NCBI GenBank assembly: GCA_963740215.1
Contig: CAVUDJ010000019.1
Coordinates: forward strand, 744,001 to 808,000
From: CAVVAL01 sp963740215
GTDB lineage: Bacteria > Actinomycetota > Actinomycetes > Mycobacteriales > Cryptosporangiaceae
DNA length: 64,000 bases
Direction: 5' to 3'
Position 1 is the first letter of the stretch. Each line of letters begins with the position of its first letter. This document shows positions 1-10,311 of the stretch, one piece after another. The notes beneath the pieces were generated by a model. That model searched no databases. It had not been told where the DNA came from and saw only the letters and a list, made by a program, of their open reading frames with translations. Position numbers and translations under genes: made by a program.

Positions 1-578
1 CTGCCTCGGCACCGCGCACCGCCAGGGCGCCGCCAGCGTCACGCAGCTCGACATCTACCCGCGCCCGCCTGACGTGCGCGACGAGGAGATCAGCCCGTGG
101 CCCACCTGGCCGTGGCTGCTCCGTACGTACCCGGCGCACGAGGAGGGCGGCGAGCGGGTGTTCGCCGTCGCCGTGCAGCGTTTCGTCGGGGAACGGTGCA
201 TCGAGGCAGTCGAGCTGCGCGAGGTCACCGTCGCCCGAGAGGCGGGCGGGCGCCGGATCACTCCGGTAGGCGGACCGTGGACGATCCCGTGCGACCTCGC
301 GCTGCTCGCGATCGGGTTCGACGGCGCCGAGCCGGGTCCGCTGCTCGACCGATCTGGGCGTGACCCGCGACAGCGCGGGCCGGATCCGCTGCGGGCCGGA
401 CTGGCGCGCGGCCGACAGCGTGTTTGCCTGCGGTGATGCCGTTCGCGGCGCGTCGCTCGTGGTGTGGGCGATCGCCGAGGGCCGTTCCGCTGCGGCCGGT
501 GTGGACGCCTACCTCACCGGCGCGTCGTCGCTGCCCGCCCCGGTTCGCCCCGGCGTCCGCCCGCTGTCACGTGGTTGA
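1..578 (+). CDS. gltD: Glutamate synthase small subunit, C-terminal part (frame-broken)
   Basis: This is the 3' end of the NADPH-dependent glutamate synthase beta subunit, which passes electrons from NADPH to the large subunit for glutamate synthesis. The visible part starts at CLGTAHRQGAASVTQLDIY, typical of the dinucleotide-binding region of GltD, and ends with the FAD-binding motif VFACGDAVRGASLVVWAI and a conserved tail. The N-terminus lies outside the window. Near base 350 the frame moves by one extra base: LLD continues as LGVTRDSAGRIRC only in the next frame. The family assignment is secure. Whether the break is real is doubtful, because many genes here show the same kind of shift. Confidence 0.85.
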
Positions 579-650
579 CATCTGCTGGTTGTAGACCAAC
601 TTCCCGGGACGGGTCTGCATCGGTTCACCAGGGCGCGCTAGGTTGGCAGC

Positions 651-2076
<1,426 letters not shown>

Positions 2077-2077
<1 letters not shown>

Positions 2078-2092
2078 TTACCCGCAAGTAAC
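2077..2092 (+). promoter_or_regulatory. GTNAC-type direct repeat upstream of tesB
   Basis: ATTAC and GTAAC are spaced 11 bp start to start, between the pyk stop and the tesB GTG at 2103. The same geometry recurs upstream of several genes in this window and resembles sites of OmpR-family regulators such as MtrA or GlnR. Its function is inferred. Confidence 0.35.
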
Positions 2093-2102
2093 ATCACCTC
2101 AC

Positions 2103-2984
2103 GTGACTAGCTACCTCTCCGGCCAGGCCGCCGTCGACCACCTCGTGGATCTGCTCGACCTGGAGCAGATCGAGGTCAACCTGTATCGCGGAGTCAGCCC
2201 CGAGCTGTCGCCGCAGCGGGTCTTCGGCGGCCAGGTCGCGGGTCAGGCGCTGGTGGCGGCGGGGCGCACGGTGCCCGCCGACCGGTTCGTGCACTCGCTG
2301 CACTCGTACTTCATCCGGCCCGGCGACCCGTCGATCCCGATCCTGTTCAGCGTCGAGACCGTGCGCGACGGTCGCTCGTTCACCACCCGCCGCGTCGTCG
2401 CCATCCAGCGGGGCAAGCCGATCTTCTTCCTGTCGGCCTCGTTCCAGGAGGCCGCCGACGGGCTCGACCACCAGGGCGCCATGCCGGACGTGCCTGGCCC
2501 TGAGTCGCTCGGCACCATGGCCGAGCAGATCGCCGAACTCGGCGACCGCATGGGCGTCTTCGCGAAGATCCCGCGCCCCATCGACCTGCGCTACGTCGGC
2601 AGCCCGGGCTGGGTGGCCCAGGGCGACCGGCCCGCCGAGCCGCGCCAGCGCGTCTGGATGCGCGTCGACGGCAAGCTGCCCGACGATCCGATGCTGCACG
2701 CCTGCGCGCTGACCTACGCGAGCGACATCTCGCTGCTCGACGCGGTGCTCTCCACGCACGGAGCGGTGTGGGGTCCGGGCGGGTTCGCCGGCGCCAGCCT
2801 CGACCACGCGGTGTGGTTCCACCGCCCGTTCCGCGCCGACGAGTGGGTGCTCTACGACTGCGAGAGCCCGTCGGCGTCGGGAGCGCGCGGGCTGGCGACG
2901 GGCAAGTTCTTCTCGCGCGACGGTCGTCACCTGGCGACGGTGGTGCAGGAAGGCCTGCTGCGCCCGGTTCCGCCGCCACGTTGA
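2103..2984 (+). CDS. tesB: Acyl-CoA thioesterase II
   Basis: This is a double-hotdog thioesterase that hydrolyses acyl-CoA to free fatty acid and CoA in the cytoplasm. At 293 residues it matches the TesB family. Visible hallmarks are RVFGGQVAGQALVAA near residue 40, HSLHSYFIRPGDP near 62, the second hotdog with MLHACALTYASDISLLD near 200, and LDHAVWFHRPFRADEWVLY near 238. The GTG start at 2103 follows the pyk stop by 25 bp, so it could be co-transcribed with pyk, although a GTNAC repeat lies in the gap. Its position after pyk matches mycobacteria. Two strong hairpins follow it. Confidence 0.93.
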   Translation: MTSYLSGQAAVDHLVDLLDLEQIEVNLYRGVSPELSPQRVFGGQVAGQALVAAGRTVPADRFVHSLHSYFIRPGDPSIPILFSVETVRDGRSFTTRRVVAIQRGKPIFFLSASFQEAADGLDHQGAMPDVPGPESLGTMAEQIAELGDRMGVFAKIPRPIDLRYVGSPGWVAQGDRPAEPRQRVWMRVDGKLPDDPMLHACALTYASDISLLDAVLSTHGAVWGPGGFAGASLDHAVWFHRPFRADEWVLYDCESPSASGARGLATGKFFSRDGRHLATVVQEGLLRPVPPPR

Positions 2985-3042
2985 GTTGTGGAGTTTCGAG
3001 GGTGCGGGCTGGCCGCCGACCCTCGAAACTCCACAACGCAAC
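2980..3042. repeat. Inverted repeat of a dispersed 24-nt motif, terminator-like
   Basis: Arms 2985-3003 and 3019-3037 (19 nt, starting GTTGTGGAGTTTCGAGGG) are perfect reverse complements around a 15-nt loop. With one mismatch the arms extend to 24 nt, 2980-3003 and 3019-3042. It lies between convergent tesB and tRNA-Leu and probably terminates one or both. A third copy of the arm lies alone at 13783-13806. Confidence 0.8.
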
Positions 3043-3051
3043 AGCCCCAGC

Positions 3052-3113
3052 GCCGAGTTTCGGATTCTTGGGCATCCGCGGCCGCCGCGACCCCCAAGAA
3101 TCCGAAACTCGGC
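3052..3113. terminator. Perfect 21-bp hairpin between tesB and tRNA-Leu
   Basis: Arms 3052-3072 (GCCGAGTTTCGGATTCTTGG plus one G) and 3093-3113 are exact reverse complements. No T-tract is obvious. Placed between convergent transcription units, it looks like a bidirectional terminator. Confidence 0.7.
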
Positions 3114-3127
3114 GAGCGAACTGACGG

Positions 3128-3210
3128 TGCCGGGAGCGGGATTCGAACCCGCACGCCCTTTCGGGCAGACGCTTTTGAGGCGTCCGAGTCTGCCATTCCT
3201 CCATCCCGGC
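3128..3210 (-). tRNA. tRNA-Leu (CAA anticodon)
   Basis: Read on the minus strand this is an 83-nt class II tRNA. The acceptor stem GCCGGGA pairs with TCCCGGC and is followed by A, and the T-loop is GGTTCGAATCC. The anticodon arm is GACGC-CTCAAAA-GCGTC, giving anticodon CAA for codon UUG. A GC-rich variable arm (GCCCGAAAGGGC) fits leucine. The 3' CCA is not encoded (CCG follows the discriminator base). Confidence 0.93.
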
Positions 3211-3343
3211 CGGATGGACGTCCAACAGCTTAGCGGGGTTCGTCATTCCGGTGCCTGCCGCCCGGCGACCGCCCGCCCGGTACGCTTCCACCTCGGCAGA
3301 GAGATCGCGGCACGCGCCGCGCGAGGACGATGAGGAGGCCCGC

Positions 3344-3937
3344 GTGTCCGAGGCCCCAGCCCGCCGCGTACTGATCGCGGAGGACGAGGCGCTCATCCGG
3401 CTCGACCTCTCGGAGATGCTCCAGGAGGAGGGCTACGACGTCGTGGGCGAGGCTGCCGACGGGGAGACGGCCGTGCGGCTCGCTGGCGAACTCAAGCCCG
3501 ATCTGGTGATCCTCGACGTCAAGATGCCGGTGATGGACGGCATCGCCGCCGCTGAACGGATCGCGGGTGCCAGGATCGCGCCGGTGGTCATCCTCACCGC
3601 CTTCAGCCAGCGCGATCTCGTCGAGCGGGCGCGGGCGGCCGGAGCCATGGCGTACCTGGTGAAGCCGTTCCAGAAGAAGGATCTGCTGCCGACGATCGAG
3701 ATGGCCGCCTCCCGGTTCTCCGAGATCGTGGCGCTGGAGACCGAGGTCTCCGACCTCACCGAGCGGCTGGAGACGCGCAAGGCGGTCGAGCGGGCCAAGG
3801 GCCTGCTGATGGAGCAGGGCATGTCGGAGCCCGAGGCGTTCCGGTGGATCCAGCGCACCGCGATGGACCGCCGCACCTCGATGCGGTCGATCGCGGCTGC
3901 CGTCCTGGAGATGGGCGCCCAGACCAACCCGAGCTGA
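3344..3937 (+). CDS. pdtaR: ANTAR-domain response regulator (PdtaR-like)
   Basis: This is a two-component receiver fused to an ANTAR RNA-binding domain, 197 residues. The receiver shows the acidic pair E13-D14, phospho-acceptor D58 in DLVILDVKMPVMDG, T85 and K107 (VKPF). The C-terminal ANTAR helices include RKAVERAKGLLMEQGMSE and FRWIQRTAMDRRTSMRSIA. Such proteins bind paired hexaloop RNA hairpins and act as antiterminators when phosphorylated by a PdtaS-type kinase, which is not in the window. I chose the GTG at 3344 because GAGGAGG lies just upstream and the protein then begins directly at the receiver. The next gene overlaps its stop (TGATG). Confidence 0.92.
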   Translation: MSEAPARRVLIAEDEALIRLDLSEMLQEEGYDVVGEAADGETAVRLAGELKPDLVILDVKMPVMDGIAAAERIAGARIAPVVILTAFSQRDLVERARAAGAMAYLVKPFQKKDLLPTIEMAASRFSEIVALETEVSDLTERLETRKAVERAKGLLMEQGMSEPEAFRWIQRTAMDRRTSMRSIAAAVLEMGAQTNPS

Positions 3938-4981
3938 TGCGCCGGCTCGTGCTGGTCGTCATGCTGGTCCTGGCGGCGTGCACGAGCGATCCGACGATCG
4001 ACTGGCGGAAAGTCACCCTGCCCGTGCCGGCGGGGTCCACGCCCGCGCTGGGTGACCTGGTCCGCTGCGGTGACCACCTCTACGCCGTGGGCGCCGTTCG
4101 CACTGGCGCCACCCGCCGCCCCGCCGCGTGGACCAGCACCGACGGCACCACCTGGTCGTCGGTACCGGTAGAGCCGGCCTCGGTCTACGGCCCGACCAGC
4201 CTGCTCTACGCCGCCGGCTGCCGGGGTGGCAGCGGCTTGGCGGCGCTCGGCAGCGCGATCGGCGGCGCCCACGGCAACCCCCGCACCGGCACCTGGATCC
4301 TCACGCAGAACGTCCTCAAGGAGAATCTCGCCGAGTTCGAGCTGTTCGGCGGCCCGCGGGCACTCTCGGTCAACCGGATCGCCGGTGGCGCGTCAGGCTG
4401 GCTCGTGGTCGGCAACCGCACCGACGGCGCCGCCGCCTGGCCGTCCGCCGACGGCCGGACCTTCACGTTGACCCAGATCGACGGAGACGGCACCCAGGCG
4501 TTCGACGTCGCCGCCACGAGCGACGGCTGGGTGGCGGTCGGCGCTCGGAGGGACGGTTCCCGGCTCCTGCCCGCGGCCTGGCGCTCGGTCGACGGCCGTT
4601 CCTGGCGGGTACTGGACAGCCCGGTCCCGCAGGGCGTGCTCCAGCGGGTCGCCGGCGACGTCGCCGCAGGCACGAGCGGTGACCGGTTCGTACTCTGGCT
4701 CCGACGAGGACGACCGCGTCGAGGAGTTCGGCTCCGTGGCCGAAGATGCCCCTGGCGTCCCGGCCGTCCGGAGCCTGGCCGTCGACGGTGAGAACGTGCT
4801 GGTCGCTGCCTCGGACGGCGCTCGGCTGCGGCTCTGGAGGCGCGACGGCACAGAGGTGAACAGTCCGGTCGAACTCGCCGCGAACGGCACCAACCGCCTC
4901 GCCGTGGCGCTGCGGCGCGACACCGCCATCCTGGCCACGGACGACGGCACGAGCGGCACCGTCTGGATCGCACCTCTTTAG
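3937..4981 (+). CDS. Secreted lipoprotein with repeated propeller-like segments (one +1 frame break)
   Basis: The start ATG overlaps the regulator's stop, so the two are probably co-expressed. The N-terminus MRRLVLVVMLVLAACTS is a lipoprotein signal with the lipobox LAAC. The mature part repeats an AW-S-DG-(T/R)-(T/S/F)-W pattern (AWTSTDGTTWSSV, AWPSADGRTFTLT, AWRSVDGRSWRVL), suggesting a beta-propeller fold on the outer membrane face. About 347 residues result if one extra base near 4680-4688 is ignored; after it the frame continues SYSGSDEDDRVEEFG to the stop at 4981. I recognise no enzyme or named family, so its function is unknown. Confidence 0.75.
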
Positions 4982-5035
4982 CCGTTGACCTGGCGATACC
5001 TAATCCGAACCAGACTCGTGTACTGCCTGGTAGGC

Positions 5036-5087
5036 ATCACGGCGCTGTTACAACTGCCCGTGTGGTGGTCACAGCGGTGTTACGACG
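5036..5087 (+). promoter_or_regulatory. Cluster of GTNAC repeats upstream of the liv operon
   Basis: ATCAC (5036), GTTAC (5047), GTCACAGCG (5068) and GTTACGACG (5079) sit at steps of 11, 21 and 11 bp, close to one or two helical turns. GTCACAGCG is the type of 9-mer reported for mycobacterial MtrA; GlnR also uses GTNAC half-sites. A possible -10 (TATAGT, 5122-5127) lies downstream. I infer an activator or repressor site for liv transcription. Confidence 0.5.
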
Positions 5088-5207
5088 CGCGTGAACGCTG
5101 GTCCCGGTGGGGGCACGCTCCTATAGTGCTGCCCACATAGGAAGACACGCGGGCGCGGCCGGAGGGGTCGCGTGGCGTGCCCCATTTTGCTCCGGTGGAG
5201 GTTCCAA

Positions 5208-6356
5208 GTGCGGCTTCGGCACATAGCCCGCGTTACGGCTGCGGCGGCAGTCCTGACTCTCGCCGCTGCTGGCTGCAGCAGCGGCGGTACGAGCGACAGC
5301 GCGGGCGGCGTTGACAAGTGCAAGGCGAAGATCGGCATGTTCGGCGCGCTCACGGGCGACGCCGCCAACCTCGGCAAGATCATCCGCAACGGCATGCAGC
5401 TCGCGGTCGACGAGTACAACGAGGAGAACGCCGACTGCAAGGTCACGATCGAGGACTACGACTCCCAGGGCAGCCCTGACCAGGCGCCTGGTCTCGCCCA
5501 GAAGGCGATCAACGACAAGGACGTGCTCGGCATCGTCGGCCCGGCGTTCTCGGGTGAGTCGAAGGCGGCGGACCCGCTGTTCGACGAGGCCGGCCTGGTC
5601 ACCATCTCCCCGTCGGCGACCAACCCGGCGCTCGCCGAGAACGGCTGGAAGACCTTCCACCGCGTCCTCGGTAACGACGAACACCCAGGGCCCGGCGGCG
5701 GCCAAGTACATCAAGGACGTCTTGAAGGCGCCGAAGGTCTTCGTCGTCGACGACGCGTCCGAGTACGGCAAGGGCCTCGCGGACATCGTGAAGAGCGACC
5801 TCGGCAGCACGGTCGTCGGCTCCGACACCGTCCAGGCCAAGCAGGTCGACTTCGCCGCGACCGTCACGCAAGATCAAGGCCTCGGGCGCCCCGGCGTTCT
5901 TCTACGGCGGCTACTACGCCGAGGCGGGCCTGCTCCGCAAGCAGCTCTCCGAAGCGGGCGGCCAGAGCATCGACGATGGTCACCGCTGACGGCGTGAAGG
6001 ACGACGGCTTCGTCAAGGCAGCCGGCCAGGCCGCCGCTGAGGGCACCATCATCACCTGCCCGTGCCTGCCCGCGAGCAAGACCAAGGGCACCTTCGCCGC
6101 GGACTACCAGAAGAAGTTCGGTGTCGAGGCCGGAACCTACGCCGGTGAGGGCTACGACTCGGCGAAGATCCTCCTGGACGGCATCAAGGGCGACAAGCTG
6201 ACCCGCAAGGACATGCTCGACTTCGTCTCCTCCTACGAGGGTGACGGCGTGACCAAGTCGATCAAGTTCGACGACAAGGGTGAGGTCTCCGACAAGGTGG
6301 TCTGGGCCTACAAGGTCACGGCTGGCAAGATCGTCGAGGACCAGGAGATCAAGTAG
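5208..6356 (+). CDS. livK: Branched-chain amino-acid ABC transporter, substrate-binding lipoprotein (three +1 frame breaks)
   Basis: This is the periplasmic-binding-protein-type receptor that captures leucine/isoleucine/valine-like ligands and delivers them to LivHM. The GTG at 5208 follows GGTGGAGG and gives a lipoprotein signal ending LTLAAAGCSSGG. Family segments include KIGMFGALTGDAANLGK, GIVGPAFSGESKAADPLFDEAG and KYIKDVLKAPKVFVVDD. The frame advances by one base near 5682, near 5873 (TVT continues as KIKASGAPAFFYGGYYAEAG) and near 5975 (SID continues as MVTADGVKDDGFV), returning to the starting frame. A typical length of about 382 residues is then recovered. Three breaks in one gene with perfect family continuation point to sequence error. 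Confidence 0.9.
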   Translation: MRLRHIARVTAAAAVLTLAAAGCSSGGTSDSAGGVDKCKAKIGMFGALTGDAANLGKIIRNGMQLAVDEYNEENADCKVTIEDYDSQGSPDQAPGLAQKAINDKDVLGIVGPAFSGESKAADPLFDEAGLVTISPSATNPALAENGWKTFHRVLGNDEHPGPGGGQVHQGRLEGAEGLRRRRRVRVRQGPRGHREERPRQHGRRLRHRPGQAGRLRRDRHARSRPRAPRRSSTAATTPRRACSASSSPKRAARASTMVTADGVKDDGFVKAAGQAAAEGTIITCPCLPASKTKGTFAADYQKKFGVEAGTYAGEGYDSAKILLDGIKGDKLTRKDMLDFVSSYEGDGVTKSIKFDDKGEVSDKVVWAYKVTAGKIVEDQEIK

Positions 6357-6395
6357 CGGGTCTCCGCTATCCGCTAGATCCACGGATTAGTGACA

Positions 6396-6432
6396 ATGCG
6401 GCCGGGTGTCGGGGTTCGGCACCCGGCCGCAT
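6396..6432 (+). terminator. Intercistronic hairpin livK-livH
   Basis: ATGCGGCCGGGTG (6396-6408) pairs exactly with CACCCGGCCGCAT (6420-6432) around an 11-nt loop. Sitting between the binding-protein gene and the permease genes, it probably acts as a partial terminator or mRNA stabiliser that keeps LivK more abundant than the membrane parts. Confidence 0.7.
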
Positions 6433-6459
6433 CCTGGAGAACGCTGAGGATCCCTCGCC

Positions 6460-7428
6460 ATGGACTTCGATTTCCTCCTGAACAACTTCTGGGACCTCTC
6501 AGCCACAGGTCTCACGCAGGGCTCCATCTACGCCCTGGTCGCACTCGGCTACACGCTCGTCTACGGCGTGCTTCGCCTGATCAACTTCGCCCACTCCGAG
6601 GTCTTCATGGTGGGCACCTTCGCCTCCATCTGGACGCTGCACGCGCTCGGCCTCGGTGAGGACGATCCCGTCCCGAGCTTCAGCAAGGTGCTGTTCTACC
6701 TCGTCGCCGCGACGGCCGCGGCCATGATCGCCTCGTCGATCACCGCGGTGATCGTGGAACGTGTCGCCTACCGGCCGCTGCGCAAACGCAACGCACCACC
6801 CCTCATCTTCCTGATCAGCGCGATCGGTGCCTCGTTCGTCATCGCGGAGACGTTCGGGTCGGAGCGCATCCCGATCCTCGGGCAGGGCCGCAACAACGTC
6901 CGCGTACCGAACCTGATCGAGCCGAAGGAGCAGTTCACGATCTTCGGCGCGAGCATCAACAACCGGCAGATCCTGATCGTCACCGCCGCGCTGGTGATGA
7001 TGGTCGGCCTGGACATGTTCATCCGGCACACCCGGCTCGGGCGCGGCATCCGCGCGGTCTCCCAGGACCCGGACAGCGCGGCCCTGATGGGCGTCAACAA
7101 GGACCGGGTCATCGCGCTGACGTTCGTCCTCGGTGGCCTCATGGCCGGTGGCGCGGCGATCCTCTACGACCTGCATATCGGCGCCACGCGATTCAACGCG
7201 GGCTTCACGCTCGGCATCAAGGCGTTCACCGCCGCGGTACTCGGCGGCATCGGTAACCTGCGCGGTGCCCTGCTCGGCGGGCTGCTACTGGGTCTCATGG
7301 AGAACTGGGGCTCGGCGATCATCGGTGCGCAGTGGCGCGACGTCGTCGCGTTCGTGTTCCTCATCCTCGTGCTGATGCTCCGACCCACCGGCATCCTCGG
7401 CGAGTCTCTCGGGAAGGCGCGCGCATGA
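6460..7428 (+). CDS. livH: Branched-chain amino-acid ABC transporter permease LivH
   Basis: This is an integral membrane permease of the LivH type, 322 residues with about eight hydrophobic segments. Typical motifs are TQGSIYALVALGYTLVYGVL near residue 20, RLINFAHSEVFMVG, and the cytoplasmic loop for ATPase contact, TRLGRGIRAVSQDPDSAALM near 190. The C-terminal GGIGNLRGALLGGLLLGL is characteristic. The ATG at 6460 starts a full-length family protein. Its stop overlaps the livM start (ATGA), showing translational coupling. Confidence 0.95.
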   Translation: MDFDFLLNNFWDLSATGLTQGSIYALVALGYTLVYGVLRLINFAHSEVFMVGTFASIWTLHALGLGEDDPVPSFSKVLFYLVAATAAAMIASSITAVIVERVAYRPLRKRNAPPLIFLISAIGASFVIAETFGSERIPILGQGRNNVRVPNLIEPKEQFTIFGASINNRQILIVTAALVMMVGLDMFIRHTRLGRGIRAVSQDPDSAALMGVNKDRVIALTFVLGGLMAGGAAILYDLHIGATRFNAGFTLGIKAFTAAVLGGIGNLRGALLGGLLLGLMENWGSAIIGAQWRDVVAFVFLILVLMLRPTGILGESLGKARA

Positions 7429-8525
7429 ACACCAGGGACGCTCTCTACAGCATCGATCAGCGCCGCCTGGCCATGGTTCACGCGGTGTCGGGGTGGTGGG
7501 ACAGGCTTCCCTGGCCGGTGCGGTGGATCCTCATTGCCGCGTTCGTCACGCTGCTGTTCCTGCTGCCGGTCATCAACCCGCCGCTGATCACCACTCCGGA
7601 CGCGGACTTCGCGACGGTGCTGTTCGTCGTCGGCGTGTACTGCGTCGCCGCGCTCGGCCTCAACATCGTGGTCGGCCTCGCCGGCCTGCTCGACCTGGGA
7701 TACGTCGGCTTCTACGCGGTCGGCGCCTACACGGTGGCGATGTTCGCGTCGCCGAACAGCGAGCTGGCGACCGAGTTCCCATGGCTGGTCTGCATCCCGA
7801 TCGCGATCGCGCTGTCGATGCTCGCCGGCCTCATCCTGGGCGCCCCGACGCTGCGACTGCGCGGCGACTACCTGGCGATCGTCACCCTGGGGTTCGGTGA
7901 GATCGTCCGGCTCACGGCCCTGAACAGCGAATACCTCGGCGCCGCGTCGGGCATCAGCGGCATCCCGCACCCTCCCGGCAACTACACCGACGGGCCGCCG
8001 ATCTTCGGCGTGCTCGACGCCAAGCCGTACTTCTGGCTGACGATCGCCATCATCATGCTGGTCATGGTCGCGTCCCGGAACATGGAGCGCAGCCGCGTCG
8101 GTCGGTCCTGGCTGGCGATCCGCGAGGACGAGGACGCGGCCGAGCTGATGGGCGTGCCGACGTTCCGGTTCAAGCTGTGGGCGTTCGCGATGGGCGCCGC
8201 CGTGGGTGGCCTCGCCGGCGCGGTGTTCGCCGGCAAGCAGGGCTTCATCAACCCGGAGAGCTTCCCGGTGCAGACGTCCATGCTGTTCCTCGCGGCCGTC
8301 ATCGTCGGCGGCGCGGGCAACCGCGTCGGCGTGCTGCTCGGCGCGACGCTGGTCGTGTACCTGCCTGAGCGGTTCCGGTTCATGGCCGAGGAGCGCATCC
8401 TCGTGTTCGGTATCGCCCTGATCGTGATGAGCATCTTCCGGCCGCAGGGGTTGATCCCGAGCCGACGGCGGGCCACCGAACTGGCGGACCGGAAGAAGGA
8501 AGTGGAGGCTGGGGTCAATGTCTGA
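7425..8525 (+). CDS. livM: Branched-chain amino-acid ABC transporter permease LivM
   Basis: This is the partner permease of LivH, 366 residues. After a cytoplasmic N-terminus it carries the hydrophobic stretch WILIAAFVTLLFLLPVIN and the LivM hallmark ALGLNIVVGLAGLLDLGYVGF, with GDYLAIVTLGFGEIVRL in the middle. The coupling loop is RSRVGRSWLAIREDEDAAEL, followed by GAVFAGKQGFINPESF. It overlaps livH by 4 bp and livG by 8 bp. The reading frame is continuous, unlike livK and livG on either side. Confidence 0.95.
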   Translation: MNTRDALYSIDQRRLAMVHAVSGWWDRLPWPVRWILIAAFVTLLFLLPVINPPLITTPDADFATVLFVVGVYCVAALGLNIVVGLAGLLDLGYVGFYAVGAYTVAMFASPNSELATEFPWLVCIPIAIALSMLAGLILGAPTLRLRGDYLAIVTLGFGEIVRLTALNSEYLGAASGISGIPHPPGNYTDGPPIFGVLDAKPYFWLTIAIIMLVMVASRNMERSRVGRSWLAIREDEDAAELMGVPTFRFKLWAFAMGAAVGGLAGAVFAGKQGFINPESFPVQTSMLFLAAVIVGGAGNRVGVLLGATLVVYLPERFRFMAEERILVFGIALIVMSIFRPQGLIPSRRRATELADRKKEVEAGVNV

Positions 8526-9428
8526 CCAGACGCCTGACGAGACCACGCCAGACGCGACCGACCCCACCACCGGCCCGGCCGCTTCCGAGGTGCGCGCGGC
8601 GGGGGAGACGCCGGGAGTGTCCGTCGGTACTCCCACCACGGCGGCTGAGGGCGGCGCGCGGCTACTCGAGATCGACAACGTCACGCTGCGATTCGGCGGT
8701 GTGGTCGCGCTCGACCAGGTGAACTTCCACATCAACCGAGGGCGAGATCCTCGGCCTGATCGGCCCCAACGGCGCCGGCAAGACCACCTGCTTCAACGTG
8801 ATGACCGGCGTGTACCAGCCGACGAGCGGCCAGGTGAAGTTCGAGGGCACAGCCGCTGGGCAAGCGGAAGAAGTACCAGATCACGAAGCTCGGCATCGCC
8901 CGCACGTTCCAGAACATCCGGCTGTTCCCCGAGATGTCCGCGCTGGAGAACGTGATGGTGGGCGCCGACGCCCGTCACAAGACCAGCGTTGTCAGCGCGC
9001 TGTTCCGCCTGCCCCGGCACTTCAAGGAAGAGGCCCAGGGCCGCCAGCGGGCGATGGAGCTGCTGGAGCTGGTGGGCATCGCCGACCGGGCTGAGCACGC
9101 CGCCCGGAACCTGCCCTACGGCTACCAGCGCCGGCTGGAGATCGCCCGCGCGCTCGCCACCGAGCCGAAGCTGCTCTGCCTCGACGAGCCGGCCGCCGGC
9201 TTCAACCCGGCGGAGAAGGCGTCGCTGCTCAACCTGATCAAGAAGATCCGCGACCAGGGGTACACCGTGCTGCTCATCGAGCACGACATGCGCCTGGTCA
9301 TGGGGGTCACCGACCGGATCGTGGTGCTCGAGTTCGGCAAGAAGATCGCCGAGGGCTCCCCGGCGGAGATCCGCGACAACCCGGCGGTCATCGCCGCCTA
9401 CCTGGGGGTGCCGGAAGATGCTGCTTGA
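8518..9428 (+). CDS. livG: Branched-chain amino-acid ABC transporter ATPase LivG (two +1 frame breaks)
   Basis: This is one of the two ATP-hydrolysing subunits. A non-conserved Thr/Ala/Pro-rich leader of about 45 residues precedes LLEIDNVTLRFGGVVALDQV. The Walker A motif (LIGPNGAGKTT) is readable only after one extra base near 8739 (INR/EGEILGL), and FQNIRLFPEMSALENVMVG only after another near 8852. The signature region is unusual (NLPYGYQRRLEIARALA), as is normal in LivG, and Walker B is LLCLDEPAAGFNP. About 302 residues. The start overlaps livM by 8 bp and the end overlaps livF by 11 bp. Confidence 0.92.
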
Positions 9429-10134
9429 GATCGACAACCTGTCCGTGTTCTACGGGCGGATCCAGGCTCTGCACGGCATCAGCCTCACCGTCGACCAGGG
9501 CGAGATCGTCACCCTGATCGGCGCGAACGGCGCCGGCAAGACCACGACGATGCGGGCGGTCTCCGGGCTGCGCCCGGCCACCACCGGCAAGATCGTCTTC
9601 GAAGGCAAGGACATGACCCATGTCCGCGCCGACAAGCGGGTCGTGCTGGGCATCTCCCAGGCGCCGGAAGGCCGGGGCATCTTCCCCGGCATGACGGTCA
9701 TGGAGAACCTCGACATGGGCACCTACGCCCGCAAGGACCGGCGCGGCGCCGGTCCGAAGGCCGACCTGGAGCGGGTGTTCACCCTGTTCCCGCGGCTGCG
9801 CGAGCGGAAGAACCAGGTCGCGGGCACGATGTCCGGCGGCGAGCAGCAGATGCTCACGATCGGCCGCGCGCTGATGGCCAAGCCGAAGTTGTTGCTCCTG
9901 GACGAGCCGTCGATGGGCCTGGCGCCCAAGCTCATCCAGCAGATCTTCTCGATCATCAAGGAGATCAACGAGCAGGGCACCACCGTGCTGCTGGTCGAGC
10001 AGAACGCCCAGCAGGCGCTCTCCGTCGCGCACCGCGCGTACATCCTGGAGACCGGGTCGATCGTGAAGTCGGGCCGCGGCGCCGACCTCCTCGGCGACCC
10101 GGCCATCAAGGAGGCGTACCTCGGCGTTGCCTGA
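9418..10134 (+). CDS. livF: Branched-chain amino-acid ABC transporter ATPase LivF
   Basis: This is the second ATPase of the Liv importer, 238 residues in one intact frame. Walker A is LIGANGAGKTTTMRA (near residue 40), then the LivF-specific SQAPEGRGIFPGMTVMENL, the signature TMSGGEQQMLTIGRAL and Walker B LLLLDEPSMGLAP. The switch histidine is replaced by Gln in LLVEQNAQQAL, as commonly seen in LivF. It is the last gene of the operon. The 336-bp gap to the next, convergent gene contains a dispersed palindromic element and otherwise only GC-rich sequence. Confidence 0.95.
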   Translation: MLLEIDNLSVFYGRIQALHGISLTVDQGEIVTLIGANGAGKTTTMRAVSGLRPATTGKIVFEGKDMTHVRADKRVVLGISQAPEGRGIFPGMTVMENLDMGTYARKDRRGAGPKADLERVFTLFPRLRERKNQVAGTMSGGEQQMLTIGRALMAKPKLLLLDEPSMGLAPKLIQQIFSIIKEINEQGTTVLLVEQNAQQALSVAHRAYILETGSIVKSGRGADLLGDPAIKEAYLGVA

Positions 10135-10311
10135 GGTCCGGTCCGGGGCCGGCCCTGCACCGGCCCCGGGCACCCTCCTGCCTGCCCCACGAGCCGCCCA
10201 CCCCGCACCGCCCCGCACCGCCGGCAAGCCCGCACCACCCGCGAACCGCCCCGACGCACCGCCCGGGAAACCGCGCCCCGCCGCCCGCCCGGAAGCCCGC
10301 CTCGCCCGCGC

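Noticed and set aside
3128..3210. tRNA-linked integration site of a mobile element
   Set aside because: No integrase and no duplicated tRNA 3' segment in the window; flanking genes are conserved housekeeping genes.
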